Shown here in pieces: positions 53,433 through 62,086 of a DNA stretch of 64,000 bases; within the stretch, counting starts at the first letter, position 1; each line of letters begins with the position of its first letter. The notes under the pieces were generated by a model. That model did no database searches. It saw nothing but the letters and a program-made list of their open reading frames with translations, and was not told where the DNA came from. Source of the stretch: Bradyrhizobium sp. dw_78 (GTDB lineage: Bacteria; Pseudomonadota; Alphaproteobacteria; Rhizobiales; Xanthobacteraceae); NCBI RefSeq assembly GCF_018449525.1, contig NZ_JAAVUS010000001.1:1177170-1241169 (forward strand), given 5' to 3'. Made by a program: the position numbers and the translations under genes.

Positions 53433-53781
53433 AGATCGAGGGAGTCGTGATTTGAACGCAGTCACGCCGTCCCAGCAGCACGCAATCCTGAGTCCGCCGC
53501 AGGTCGGCAATGCTCATGACGAGCCATATCCCGATGGCTGTCAGCGCGACGACGAAGGCGAAGCCGGCGATGTTGGTCAGCATGCGCTGGCGGAAATCAT
53601 CCGGCACCTCGCGGGGCCGTTCATAGCGGGACAGATCGTTCGGTTCCGGCGGATTGTCCTCCCGCCCGCCTTGCGCGTTCAGGTCTCTCCGCCAGCCCGG
53701 CGTCAGCACCGGCTTGCGCGGCCGGAATTGAAGCACGCGGTGCTCTTCTTCCTCCGCCACAATGGGCCGCTGGGTTTTCAC
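53431..53781 (-). CDS. conserved small membrane protein of unknown function
   Basis: A 116-residue protein with an acidic then proline/arginine-rich cytoplasmic N-terminal part (EEEEHRVLQFRPR, then NDLSRYERPREVPDD) and one span (IAGFAFVVALTAIGIWLVMSI). A short outer tail has two cysteines (TQDCVLLGRRDCVQI). The DLSRYER segment and the C-terminal QDC-GRRDC pattern recur in Bradyrhizobium relatives. Its function is unknown. The tail cysteines may form a disulfide in the periplasm. It stands alone between the repeat and the potassium-channel gene. Confidence 0.75.
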   Translation of the reverse strand: MKTQRPIVAEEEEHRVLQFRPRKPVLTPGWRRDLNAQGGREDNPPEPNDLSRYERPREVPDDFRQRMLTNIAGFAFVVALTAIGIWLVMSIADLRRTQDCVLLGRRDCVQITTPSI

Positions 53782-53871
53782 CGTTGTCAGCTCCGCGACA
53801 TCTTGAATTCAAATTAGCACGGCCGCGACGCGTGTCCCAGAAAATGTTGAGACGGCTGGGATGGCCGCGAT

Positions 53872-54756
53872 CTATCCCGGCACGGTGTCGTGGAACCTGC
53901 CGTAATCGATTCGAAGGCGGCCGTCGTCCATCTCGCCGAGAATATCCGCGTAGCGATGCCCGAATAAAATATCGCCGTAATCATACGACCGTCGTCCATG
54001 GACGGTTTGCGCTGCAACAACATCATACCCGGACACCACCACGACAAGACCGACGCTGGATTCAGCGAGGTCATCGGCCGTTTGTCCATAGAGCGGGCTG
54101 TCTTCATCGATCACATGATAGAGCGTCCAGCTCAGCGCCAGAGCAGGGTGCTCGTTCCGCACCAGCGGCAGCTGGTAAAATCTCCGGAACGACCGTCCCT
54201 CGCAACTCACGACATCCTTGAGCAACCACATCTTGGCCGTGGCGTTGCCGATGATGTTGTGGCGCTCGTTGGCGAGGCGAACCATCAGGGTCGGCTTGCC
54301 GTCATGCGTTGAAATCACCGGATTGTCGGCGAACAACAGCCGCGCACTTGGCCGCGAGAAGCGGGCAAAGACCAGCCCGGTCATCAACGACATCGAGAAG
54401 ATGCCCGTGAACAGCTCCACCGCCGCGATGAAATGCCCGTAATGGGTTTGCGGATGCATGTCGCCGTAGCCGGCGGTCGAAAGCGTTTCGATGCTGAAAT
54501 AGAGATAGTCGATATAGGCGCCGCCAGGCACGTTTGAGATCGGCTGATCGCCGATCCAGTAAAACAAGGCGAAAATTGCGTTGAACAGGATGAACACCAG
54601 CGCGGCGCCGCCGATGAAGGAAGGCCAGGAGGCGGTCATGCAGCGATGGCTGATATCGGCCCAGAAGTTGAGGTGAAGGCCCTCGGCGACGATCTCGCGG
54701 CGGCCAAGCTGAACGATCCGCGTCCTCGATCTGTGCTCGCTCCGGCTTTTGTTCAT
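53872..54756 (-). CDS. inward-rectifier (Kir/KirBac) potassium channel
   Basis: A 294-residue protein with the KirBac layout: slide helix (HLNFWADISHRCMTASW), outer helix (VFILFNAIFALFYWI), pore helix and filter TLSTAGYGDM (residues 91-100), inner helix (AAVELFTGIFSMSLMTGLVFARFSRP, in two halves), and a C-terminal immunoglobulin-like cytoplasmic domain (ADNPVISTHDGKPTLMVRLANER). The filter has Ala where canonical channels have Val (TVGYGD), which may alter conductance. Such bacterial channels conduct potassium and are gated by ligands or pH. It is divergent from the ParB-like gene. Confidence 0.92.
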   Translation of the reverse strand: MNKSRSEHRSRTRIVQLGRREIVAEGLHLNFWADISHRCMTASWPSFIGGAALVFILFNAIFALFYWIGDQPISNVPGGAYIDYLYFSIETLSTAGYGDMHPQTHYGHFIAAVELFTGIFSMSLMTGLVFARFSRPSARLLFADNPVISTHDGKPTLMVRLANERHNIIGNATAKMWLLKDVVSCEGRSFRRFYQLPLVRNEHPALALSWTLYHVIDEDSPLYGQTADDLAESSVGLVVVVSGYDVVAAQTVHGRRSYDYGDILFGHRYADILGEMDDGRLRIDYGRFHDTVPG

Positions 54757-54882
54757 GTTCAGAATCTGGAGACGTCCTTGAGCTAAGGAGATTTGATTGA
54801 CGTTGTGAATGACGTTGCCATCATGGCATAATCACAGCGATTTAAGAGGCTTTTTTGCCGCCGAAACACGAGGGTACCAGTC

Positions 54883-55509
54883 ATGGCCAACACGCGTGAA
54901 CCACTTCTGGAGCCGGTGCCGATCCTTTCCCTCCGCCCGACCCAGATGACTGTCGGAATGAGAGAGGTCAAGGAAAAGCGCAAGCGCTGGCGTGAGCACA
55001 AATCAAAGAAAAAGCAGGCCGAGCTGCTGGGGAAGCACATGATCCCTGTCGTTCTCGGACCGGACAAGAATTATTATGTGGTCGACCATCATCATCTGGC
55101 GCGCGCGCTGCACGACGAGGGCGTGAAGGATATTCTGGTCACCGTCATCGGCGATCTCACCATGGTCGAGCGCGAGGCGTTCTGGGGCGTGATGGACAAC
55201 AAGAGATGGGTCTATCCCTATGACGCCAAGGGCGAGCGCCGGCACTTCCGCGATCTTCCGAAGTCGGTGACGGACCTCAAGGACGATCCGTTCCGCAGCC
55301 TGGCCGGCGAACTGCGGCGCGTCGGCGGCTTTGCCAAGGATACCACTCCGTTCAGCGAGTTCCTGTGGGCGGATTTCCTGCGCCGGAAGATGTCGCGCAA
55401 AGGCATAGAGGACAATTTCGAAAAATCGATCGAGAAGGCGCTGCTGTTCGGGAAAAGCAAGGACGCCATCTATTTGCCGGGCTGGTGCGGGCCGGCGTCG
55501 GATGATTAA
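54883..55509 (+). CDS. ParB-like nuclease-domain protein (ParBc_2)
   Basis: A 208-residue protein. It opens with a ParB/sulfiredoxin-type strand, VPILSLRPTQMTVGMREVKEKRK, and then IPVVLGPDKNYYVVDHHHLARAL, where the DHHH segment replaces the usual (G)ERR/GH motif of ParB. The rest (EFLWADFLRRKM and others) is the C-terminal domain of the ParBc_2 family. Members occur as free-standing proteins and are not chromosome-partition ParB. Nuclease activity is reported for related folds but unproven here. Start ATG 54883 has no strong ribosome site. Confidence 0.82.
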   Translation: MANTREPLLEPVPILSLRPTQMTVGMREVKEKRKRWREHKSKKKQAELLGKHMIPVVLGPDKNYYVVDHHHLARALHDEGVKDILVTVIGDLTMVEREAFWGVMDNKRWVYPYDAKGERRHFRDLPKSVTDLKDDPFRSLAGELRRVGGFAKDTTPFSEFLWADFLRRKMSRKGIEDNFEKSIEKALLFGKSKDAIYLPGWCGPASDD

Positions 55510-55510
55510 G

Positions 55511-55544
55511 GCCTGATCGGTTCTGATTGAATTGGAGCCGGGCT
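55511..55544 (-). repeat. dispersed palindromic repeat of the second type, copy 2
   Basis: The reverse complement matches 5303-5340 over AATCAGAACCGATCAGGC, with arms AGCCCGG and GCC at the ends. It lies just after the ParB-like gene and before the AhpD-like stop, where it could serve as a shared terminator region. Confidence 0.65.
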
Positions 55545-55559
55545 TCCGGAACGGGCGTC

Positions 55560-56147
55560 TTACTTCGGCAAGCGCCCCATCATGTAAAATTCGTCGTTCG
55601 GGCGCATGGAGGTCACGTTGGCCATGCGGTTCGACAGCGCAAAGAAAGCCGAGATCGCGGCGATGTCCCAGATGTCGTCGTCGCTGAAGCCGTGGCCGGC
55701 GATATCGGCAAAATCCTGTTCGGAAATCTTGTTCGCTTCCGTACTGACCTTCATGGCGAAGTCGAGCATCGCGCGCTGGCGCGGCGTGATGTCGGCCTTG
55801 CGGTAGTTGACGGCGACCTGATCGGCGATCACGGGATTCTTCGCCCGGATGCGCAGGATCGCGCCGTGCGCGATCACGCAATAATGACACTGGTTGGCGG
55901 CGCTGGTCGCCACCACGATCATCTCGCGCTCGGCCTTGGTCAGCCCGCTATCCTTCTCCATCAGCGCATCGTGATAGGCAAAGAACGCGCGGAATTCGTC
56001 GGGACGACAGGCCAGCGTCAAAAAGACGTTCGGGACGAAGCCGGATTTTTCTTGCACCGCGAGGATGCGGGTACGGATATCCTCCGGCAGCGCGTCGATG
56101 GCGGGGACGGGAAAGCGCTTGGCGGCGGGTGTCGCGATAGGCGTCAT
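55560..56147 (-). CDS. AhpD-like peroxidase-related protein (carboxymuconolactone decarboxylase fold)
   Basis: A 195-residue helical protein of the AhpD-like, uncharacterised peroxidase-related group. The redox pair and proton relay are intact: Glu75 in KAEREMIVVA, Cys87 and Cys90 in NQCHYC, and His94. These form the CxxC-x3-H site that reduces peroxides through lipoamide-type partners in AhpD. No AhpC gene is adjacent. The N terminus has the typical FPVPAIDALPEDIR. The gene ends 16 bases from the repeat and follows the HerA-like gene on the same strand (61 bases), so joint transcription is possible. Confidence 0.88.
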   Translation of the reverse strand: MTPIATPAAKRFPVPAIDALPEDIRTRILAVQEKSGFVPNVFLTLACRPDEFRAFFAYHDALMEKDSGLTKAEREMIVVATSAANQCHYCVIAHGAILRIRAKNPVIADQVAVNYRKADITPRQRAMLDFAMKVSTEANKISEQDFADIAGHGFSDDDIWDIAAISAFFALSNRMANVTSMRPNDEFYMMGRLPK

Positions 56148-56208
56148 GCGATGGATTCCGGCTCGAGCCGCATCGTGCGGCAGCCCGAACCATAGTCGAA
56201 GATCGCGA

Positions 56209-57957
56209 TCAGCGCAGCGGCTTTTTCAACAGCGAAAAGCGGTCGGGATCGAGACCCATCGACGGTTGCAGCATCGGGGCTTCCACCGCGCGCGACACCG
56301 GCCGCTCGCTGAAGCCGGAATCGCCGGAAACGTCGCGATTCGACGTGGCGCCGCGCCAGCGTTCGAGCACGGCGCCGACGAAATGCAGATCGTGACCGGC
56401 AGTGACCGACGGCGACGTCGCGATCGTGGCCTCGCTGCGCGGCAATTGATGCGCGGGAACTTCCTTGAACCGCAGCCGGGTCGGCAGCGCCACGCCTTCG
56501 CCGAAGGCGAGCACTTCGCGGGTGCCAAGCGAAGGCACAAAGGACAATAGGTTGGCCGCGGCGTCGGAGACCGCCGAGCGCAACAGCGACTGGTCGCGCT
56601 CGTTGGCAAGGCGCATGGTGAAGAGGGTGTTGCACTGGGAGATGATGGTGGCGTCGAGTTCGGCGGGCCGCTGGGTGACGAGGCCGAGATAGACGCCGTA
56701 TTTGCGGCCTTCCTTGGCGATCCGTGAGATCGCCTTGCGCGTCGGGCCGAAACCGATGCTGCGGTCGGCGGAAGCGTAGCGATGGGCTTCTTCGCAGACG
56801 AACAGCAGCGGCGAGACGCCGTCGCTCCACAGACCGAAATCGAACGCCATGCGGCACAGCACCGAGACCACGGAATCGATCACTTCGGCGGGGAAGCCGG
56901 CCAGCTGCATGACGGTCATCGGCCGGCCGTTGGACGGCAGGCGGAACAGATGGCTGATGACTTCCGCCATGGTGTCGCCGCCGACATTGGCGCTGTCGAA
57001 CATGAACGTATAGCGCGGATCGTTGCGCACGGTCTCGATGCGCGAAATCAGCTTGTGATAGACGATGCGCGACGAGCGGTTCTCGAGCTTGCCCATGCGC
57101 TCGTCGATCAGCGAGATCAGATCGACCAGGCGATAGGGGACCGGCGTATCGGCGGTATAGCTGACTGTCCTGGAATCGGCGCGCTTCAATCCAAGGCGAT
57201 CGGAATTCTGGTATTGGGTATAGAGGCCCTTTGCCGCCGGAATGACTTCGGCGAGAACGTCGAGTTCGTCGGGGACGCCGGGGCGGCCGCCAAACAGCAC
57301 ATCGACGATTTCCTCGAAGTTGAACAGCCAGAACGGGAGCTTGAGGTTGCGTGGATTGAGAACCTGCGCGCGGCTGCCGAAGCAGCGGCCGTATTCGTTA
57401 TGAACGTCGAGCAGGAAGATGCGCAGGTTCGGCCGGGACTTGAGAATTTCGTTGAGAAGCAGCGACACGCCGGTGGACTTGCCGACGCCGGTCGAGCCGA
57501 GCACCGCGAAGTGCTTGGAGAGCATTTCCTCGACATCGACATAGGCGGTGATGGAGGGATCCTGCTGCAGGGTGCCGACATCGATCTGGTCCGATCCGGA
57601 AGGCGCGTAGACCGTGCGCAGTTCCTGATGGGTGATCAGATCGACGGTATCGCCAATCGTCGGATAGTTGGTGACGCCGCGCTGAAATTTGGGCCGATCA
57701 GCCGGCCCGAGGATTTCGCCCAGCAAATCCACCGAGGCGCTGGCGATGTAATTGTCCGAGACCGGCAAATTTTCGCTGGATACTTCGGTGATCATGGCGA
57801 CGATGGTGGAGACCGCGCCCCGGAGGCAGACGAAACGACCGACCGTGGCCCGTATCTCCGAGGTACCCATTTGGCTTGTCGCCAAAAGTCCGACCCGGGC
57901 AAGCGACCCGCGCACCGTAATCACACGTCCGAAGGATGTCACAGTGGTCAAGCCCAT
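56209..57957 (-). CDS. HerA-like ATPase (DUF87)
   Basis: A 582-residue hexameric-type ATPase. ATG 57957 is preferred to GTG 57981. The N-terminal HAS-barrel region (VITVRGSLARVGLLATS) precedes Walker A GSTGVGKST at 154-162, Walker B LLFVCEEAHRY near 378, and the arginine-finger area MRLANERDQSLLRSAV. HerA proteins translocate DNA with a NurA nuclease in archaea; bacterial relatives also occur in defence systems. No NurA, SIR2 or other nuclease gene is adjacent, so this looks like the common stand-alone alphaproteobacterial form. Its target is unknown. Confidence 0.88.
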   Translation of the reverse strand: MGLTTVTSFGRVITVRGSLARVGLLATSQMGTSEIRATVGRFVCLRGAVSTIVAMITEVSSENLPVSDNYIASASVDLLGEILGPADRPKFQRGVTNYPTIGDTVDLITHQELRTVYAPSGSDQIDVGTLQQDPSITAYVDVEEMLSKHFAVLGSTGVGKSTGVSLLLNEILKSRPNLRIFLLDVHNEYGRCFGSRAQVLNPRNLKLPFWLFNFEEIVDVLFGGRPGVPDELDVLAEVIPAAKGLYTQYQNSDRLGLKRADSRTVSYTADTPVPYRLVDLISLIDERMGKLENRSSRIVYHKLISRIETVRNDPRYTFMFDSANVGGDTMAEVISHLFRLPSNGRPMTVMQLAGFPAEVIDSVVSVLCRMAFDFGLWSDGVSPLLFVCEEAHRYASADRSIGFGPTRKAISRIAKEGRKYGVYLGLVTQRPAELDATIISQCNTLFTMRLANERDQSLLRSAVSDAAANLLSFVPSLGTREVLAFGEGVALPTRLRFKEVPAHQLPRSEATIATSPSVTAGHDLHFVGAVLERWRGATSNRDVSGDSGFSERPVSRAVEAPMLQPSMGLDPDRFSLLKKPLR

Positions 57958-57981
57958 CACATGAGAAAGGCGCGCCCGCAC

Positions 57982-58444
57982 GCGCTATGGTGATGAACTA
58001 TGCAGACCGTGGTTGCATAAACGGTTAAACCGGCAAGGCCGGAGCTTTGTAAAATCTGCCGCACTTGGCCGGAGCTTCGCATGGTCCCATGCCGTCATCC
58101 CGGCGCATATTGCTGAATATGGCTGGAGAATCCTGATCTTTAGCGTCCGCGCGTTTATTGCGGGCGTAGATGGCGCTTTAATTTCTGGTTCACCATTGGC
58201 TAAGGAGAGCCGTCTATCGCGTTTCGGGCGAAAGCCTGACCCACTGGTTTCCCGATGGCCTGATATCAGGCAGATCGAACGCGGCGCGGCTTCGGGCGCG
58301 AAGCGTCTCCGCTTTTCGCCGATCGGTCGGAGGGGCTTGGCGCGGCGGCAATTTAAGGTAATTGGACACCACCAAGATCGAGGGGCCGCCTTAATTCCTG
58401 AATTCGTGACTTGACTATGTGTTCTATTTTTGTTCCGATACAAT
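57982..58444. other. intergenic spacer
   Basis: Frames on both strands overlap each other and lack ribosome sites. It contains a perfect palindrome GCCTGATATCAGGC near 58259 and short inverted GGCCGGAGC-type pieces near 58040-58075. No gene recognised. Confidence 0.45.
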
Positions 58445-58771
58445 ATGGACAACAGAATTAATGAAACGCGGCGTAAGATCAGTGCCTTGCGGGCAGAGAT
58501 GCTGGCGGCTGAAGCTGCGATCCGTGATCGGATCAAGCAAGATCTGGACTATGCGGATTCCTCATTCCGGCTGTTGAAGATGCGGACCGAAATGGTGGCG
58601 CTTGTCGGCCGGTGGAAGGCCGCTGGCGGCACTGACCGGCTGCCCACCGTGCGCGAGCGCCTGAAGGAAAATCTTCGGCCTGAGAAAGCGCAAGATGATA
58701 AAACGCCGGGAAAGTCAAAGGCCAAAAAGCCAAGCGACAATAAGCCGAGTGACAAAAAGCCAGGGAATTGA
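58445..58771 (+). CDS. conserved small coiled-coil protein
   Basis: A 108-residue protein from ATG 58445 (MDNRINETRRKIS). The N-terminal third is a strong helix with heptads (RRKISALRAEMLAAEAAIRDRI); the C-terminal 35 residues are Lys/Pro/Asp repeats (KKPSDNKPSDKKP). I recognise the N-terminal sequence type from several Bradyrhizobium genomes, without function. It may bind nucleic acid or another protein; nothing in the context decides. It is followed by another small helical protein on the same strand. Confidence 0.7.
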   Translation: MDNRINETRRKISALRAEMLAAEAAIRDRIKQDLDYADSSFRLLKMRTEMVALVGRWKAAGGTDRLPTVRERLKENLRPEKAQDDKTPGKSKAKKPSDNKPSDKKPGN

Positions 58772-58889
58772 AACGCATCGGCGTCGGAATGGTTGACGTC
58801 GGCATGCCGCCTTGGGAAGCTTCCGCTCGAACGGGGCGAACGCTGCGGGAGAGTCCCGGATGTCGCCGTAACCGGATCGGGAGTTCGTG

Positions 58890-59087
58890 ATGTCAGATAT
58901 TTTTTCAGCTTCCGAATTGGACGATCGGATCGCGATGTTGCGCGACAATATCCGTCAGCTTGTCGAGCAGGCCGCCGCGCAATCGGGAGCGGGCGATGAG
59001 GCGAGGGTTTCCGATCGTATCGCAGAGCAAACGAGCGAACTCGAGAAACTGGTGGCGGCCCGGGAAGCGCTCGACACCGGCAAATAG
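58890..59087 (+). CDS. small helical protein of unknown function
   Basis: A 65-residue acidic protein with ATG 58890 immediately after a GTG that could add one residue. It consists of two likely helices (ELDDRIAMLRDNIRQLVEQAAA and VSDRIAEQTSELEKLVAAREAL) separated by a Gly/Asp turn, suggesting a short coiled-coil hairpin. A ribosome site GGGAG is seen 5 bases before the GTG. It has no known relatives that I can name. It may be co-transcribed with the preceding small gene (118-base gap). Confidence 0.65.
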   Translation: MSDIFSASELDDRIAMLRDNIRQLVEQAAAQSGAGDEARVSDRIAEQTSELEKLVAAREALDTGK

Positions 59088-59313
59088 GCGCCGCTTACGG
59101 GGACGTTCTGCCGGCAAGACGATCAATCATCAATCGCTATATGCCGGCAGTGAGCGCCGTAATGGATTTCGCAAGATCTCCTGTGCGGACAGTGTGCCTT
59201 GTGTGGACAACGCGCAGAATTCGCCGGCCATAACGACTTCAGGGCGACGCGTCCCTACATCCACCTTAAAGACGAAGATATACGGCCGTGGCGGCGGTCA
59301 TGCGGAGAGCGGG

Positions 59314-59949
59314 ATGAGGAGCGCGGCGGACTTCAACAGGCTCTATCTGGAGCGCCGTGACCCGTGGGGGACTGACAGGGCCACGCGGCGCGACAGGGGG
59401 CTTGCGAAGGTCATCCCGCCTCACGTCGAGGGCAAGACCGTGCTGGAGCTTGGCTGCGGCGAGGGCCATCTGACGGCGACCATATTCAGCAAAGCGAGTT
59501 GGGTCACGGGCGTCGATATCAGCGCCGTGGCGATCCTCCGCGCCTCGGAGCGCCGCTTGCCGAACGCGACGTTCGTCGATCAGGACTTCATGGGCATGAG
59601 CTTCGAGGGCCGGGACGTGATCGCCGCGCTCGAATGCATCTACTATTTGTCACTGGAGGAGCGCGAGGCATTCTTCCGCAAGCTCGCGAAGGAGCACAGG
59701 GGCACGTTCATCATGTCTGCCCCGATCATCGGCGGGAAGTATTTCACGCATGAGGAACTCTTGGAGACCTTCAATCGCTACGGCCTGGGACTGATCAACT
59801 GGCGCAACGTCTACGCCTATCGCAGGCCCGGCGTTGGGGGCTTGGCGGCCTCAGTCGCCGCCCGTGTACCGCTGGTGCGGGACGCGGTGGTGGCGCTGTG
59901 GCCCGAGCGGTTCATGTGCCATCGGGCCTACGTTGTGAGGTGCGGTTGA
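59314..59949 (+). CDS. NodS-like SAM-dependent methyltransferase
   Basis: A 211-residue class I methyltransferase. ATG 59314 has GGAG seven bases upstream. SAM-binding motif I is VLELGCGEGHLTA near residue 42, the acidic residue of motif II is VTGVDIS, and motif IV is DVIAALECIYYL. The opening FNRLYLERRDPWG (DPW motif) resembles NodS, the N-methyltransferase of Nod-factor synthesis, and related small-molecule enzymes. No nod genes are nearby, so a Nod-factor role is unlikely. It sits next to tRNA-Gln and a broken integrase, suggesting acquisition. Substrate unknown. Confidence 0.8.
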   Translation: MRSAADFNRLYLERRDPWGTDRATRRDRGLAKVIPPHVEGKTVLELGCGEGHLTATIFSKASWVTGVDISAVAILRASERRLPNATFVDQDFMGMSFEGRDVIAALECIYYLSLEEREAFFRKLAKEHRGTFIMSAPIIGGKYFTHEELLETFNRYGLGLINWRNVYAYRRPGVGGLAASVAARVPLVRDAVVALWPERFMCHRAYVVRCG

Positions 59950-60019
59950 AGCGTGTGGTGGGGCGTTTTGGGCCTTCGAGAAGGCCCGTATGATCGGGCT
60001 TTCCACGATGCCGCTGGGT

Positions 60020-60093
60020 TGGCTGGGGAACTAGGATTCGAACCTAGACAAACAGAGTCAGAGTCTGTTGTGCTACCGTTACACCATTCCCCA
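60020..60093 (-). tRNA. tRNA-Gln (CTG)
   Basis: On the minus strand: acceptor TGGGGAA pairs with TTCCCCA, the anticodon stem ACAGA/TCTGT encloses loop CTCTGAC with anticodon CTG, and the T arm is CTAGGTTCGAATCCTAG. Discriminator G and CCA (60022-60020) are encoded; 74 nt. Confidence 0.93.
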
Positions 60094-60194
60094 ATTAAGC
60101 GATTGAATTATCAATTCTTTTTTCTAATCGCCGCGAGGATTTTTCCAAACCCGACGATTTGTAGGGGTGATATAGCGGTGTCGGCGTTCGTGGT

Positions 60195-60560
60195 CTAGTC
60201 CTCGTTGCTCACCACCCTCAGCCGCTTCTGGCCGTCGGCACCGACCTTCATCTGATCCTTGAAGCGCATGTAGTGCTCCACGTTCTGCCGCGACATGCCG
60301 ATGTCGTTGGCGATCTGGTCGACCTCATATCCCTGTTCGGCACAGGCGAGGATACGGTCCCGCGCAGCCCGTGGATGGTGGGATGGTCGGCATCATCGGG
60401 ATCAATGTCCCATTCGTACTTCTTGACCTGGGCGGCAACCCATTCCTTCCATCGGCGGCAGATGATGCGACCTTCTGCCGTATCGTTGAGCCAGCGGGAG
60501 CTGCTATCGACGCCGAACTGCATGACCTTGCGATGGAGATCGGCGGTGACCGAGGCTGAT
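60195..60560 (-). pseudogene. broken tyrosine recombinase (integrase), C-terminal remnant
   Basis: Read leftward, one frame gives RWKEWVAAQVKKYEW and then HPTIHGLRGT, the family's catalytic HxLR-type box. After a frameshift another frame continues AEQGYEVDQIANDIGMSRQNVEHYMRF and ends RLRVVSNED at TAG 60197-60195. Together they are the C-terminal end of a phage-type integrase. The N-terminal DNA-binding and most of the catalytic domain are absent. It lies 101 bases from tRNA-Gln, a typical integration site. It cannot encode an active protein. Confidence 0.8.
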
Positions 60561-60749
60561 CCCCAGGCCGACGCCGCTGCGCAACTCGCCCGCTGGCTCA
60601 CCGGGGGCTTTCTGCCGATCACGCCGGATGACGTCGCCACGGCGCGCATCGCTGGTATGGTCTTTCTGCCGCAGATCGGCGGCTTGGTGATGATGCTTGC
60701 GATGGCGCTATGCCGCGCGCAGGTCAGGCAGTACCAGGGGCAGGATTGA
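60541..60749 (+). pseudogene. 3' fragment of an unidentified membrane protein
   Basis: The plus-strand frame reads VTEADPQADAAAQLARWL, then DDVATARIAGMVFLPQIGGLVMMLAMALC, a hydrophobic span, and stops at 60747-60749. No start or ribosome site is present, and the upstream part of the frame crosses the integrase remnant in antisense. It looks like the tail of a larger gene joined by a rearrangement. Similar tails occur in proteins of integrated elements, but I cannot name the family. Confidence 0.4.
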
Positions 60750-60764
60750 GGCGTTTCCGTCCCA

Positions 60765-61451
60765 CTACTCGTCGTCCTCTCTGATTTGAGGCTTGTCGCG
60801 CAGCACAGCGTCTAGCAAGGAACGATGAACCTCGATTTTTCCATTGTAATTGATGAATCCCCGTTTTCTAAATTTGTTCATGAAGAAGCTAACCCGCGAG
60901 CGAGTGGTGCCTATCATTTCCGCCAGTGTCTCCTGACTGAGGGTTACCGGGATCGGAACTGGGCCGTCCTCCTCCCCGAAATTCGCCAGAAGCAATAGAA
61001 GACGAGCGAGGCGCCTCTCGCTGGAATTGAACAACTGGTCGATCAAGTCATCTTCTATTCGGGTGTTTCGGGACAACAGATAGGCCAGGAAGAATGCTGA
61101 GAACTTCGGTTCTTTGGCTAAGGCCGCCAACATTGCGGTCTTTGTGATGCAGGTGATCTGACACCCTTCCACAGCATGGCTCGTAGCGCCGCGTAATTCG
61201 GCTCCGTCGAGACATCCTTCGCCGAAGAACTGCCCCTCTTTCAATAACCCGATGACCGCTTCCTTCCCGTGTTCGGATATGACGGTGAGCTTGACCTTGC
61301 CGTTGCGAATGAAAAAGACCGCGTCGGCGGTGTCTCCCTGGCTGTAGATCTTCTGATTTTTCCGGTATCGCTTGATCGTCTTGCCTGCCCCAACCCTGCC
61401 AAGAAAAGCGAGCGGATTGAACTCTTTTGGACCTTGTGGAGATTTGGACAT
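60765..61451 (-). CDS. Crp/Fnr family transcriptional regulator
   Basis: A 228-residue regulator. The N-terminal cyclic-nucleotide-binding-type barrel runs from YRKNQKIYSQGDTADAVFFIRNGKVKL to KEGQFFGEGCLDGAE. The long dimer helix FFLAYLLSRNTRIEDDLIDQL follows, and the C-terminal winged helix reads LSQETLAEMIGTTRSRVSFFMNKFRKRGFI. The cysteine cluster of FNR is absent and the cAMP-contact residues are incomplete, so it is neither a classical FNR nor a certain Crp. Target genes are unknown. Members of this subclass often regulate stress or oxygen responses in rhizobia. It lies just after an element remnant, so it may be part of accessory DNA. Confidence 0.9.
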   Translation of the reverse strand: MSKSPQGPKEFNPLAFLGRVGAGKTIKRYRKNQKIYSQGDTADAVFFIRNGKVKLTVISEHGKEAVIGLLKEGQFFGEGCLDGAELRGATSHAVEGCQITCITKTAMLAALAKEPKFSAFFLAYLLSRNTRIEDDLIDQLFNSSERRLARLLLLLANFGEEDGPVPIPVTLSQETLAEMIGTTRSRVSFFMNKFRKRGFINYNGKIEVHRSLLDAVLRDKPQIREDDE

Positions 61452-61764
61452 AGTGCTGCTCCGTCATTGGGCGGGAGCAAGACACTCTCAGTCACCGGTA
61501 GATACCGAAGGTGGACGGGTGATAAGGGGGTAATACCGCAAGCGGAGCAATGTTCCATTAGTCTTCAGATAGCACCAGCGACCACGCCAATGCGTTCAAG
61601 GCGGCGCCTGGTTTCCGCGAGCACGGGGCGTGCCGCATGCCGCGCTCTTGTCGATTTAGATACTGACTCCCTTCCATCCTGAAGATGGTTATTGGTCCTT
61701 TTGGGGAGCACCGGTCTTCGAATACGCGCTCTGCCGGGAGCTGTCATCCGCAGTCCGCGATTCT
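61452..61764. other. spacer upstream of the Crp/Fnr gene
   Basis: A minus-strand frame at 61565-61798 overlaps the next gene and has no protein-like character. No repeat or RNA seen. It presumably contains the regulator's promoter. Confidence 0.4.
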
Positions 61765-61995
61765 TCAGGGCCATGCAGAGACCCCACACTTTATACAAAT
61801 CACGTCGATGTCCTGAGGGGCACCTGAGACCATAAAGCCTTCGGGTAGGCTATCGACGGTGATTAAGAATTCGCCATGAACAAGCGTTATCTCAAGCCCA
61901 TTGTGGCGCGCAAGGTTGGCGGTCCCAGCCCTGCCACACTGGCGACATTTGAAGTTTTCAACCCAACGATCTGAGATTTCCATTTTTTCAAACAT
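61765..61995 (-). CDS. small zinc-ribbon-like protein
   Basis: A 76-residue protein with two CxxC knuckles, FKCRQCGRAG near residue 17 and VICIKCGVSA near the end. Between them is a beta-rich stretch (ITLVHGEFLITVDSLPEGFMV). The pattern fits a single zinc ribbon. Such small proteins are common in Bradyrhizobium accessory regions, with no known role. Start ATG 61995 has no ideal ribosome site. Confidence 0.65.
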   Translation of the reverse strand: MFEKMEISDRWVENFKCRQCGRAGTANLARHNGLEITLVHGEFLITVDSLPEGFMVSGAPQDIDVICIKCGVSAWP

Positions 61996-62086
61996 CGCCT
62001 TTATCGACCGCTTGCTTTAAGCGTTTCGCTCTTCAAGGAACCATCTACCCTGGATACACTTGGTTCATCAGGAAGGGTATCAACTC

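Noticed and set aside
54883..55509. Chromosome-partition ParB
   Set aside because: It lacks the ParB helix-turn-helix and the GERR motif, and there is no ParA gene; it fits the ParBc_2 family.
56209..57957. HerA-based phage defence system
   Set aside because: No SIR2, DUF4297, NurA or other effector gene lies beside it; the neighbours are AhpD-like and intergenic sequence.
61565..61798. Minus-strand frame upstream of the Crp/Fnr gene
   Set aside because: It overlaps the better zinc-ribbon gene, is Arg-rich without motif and has no ribosome site.
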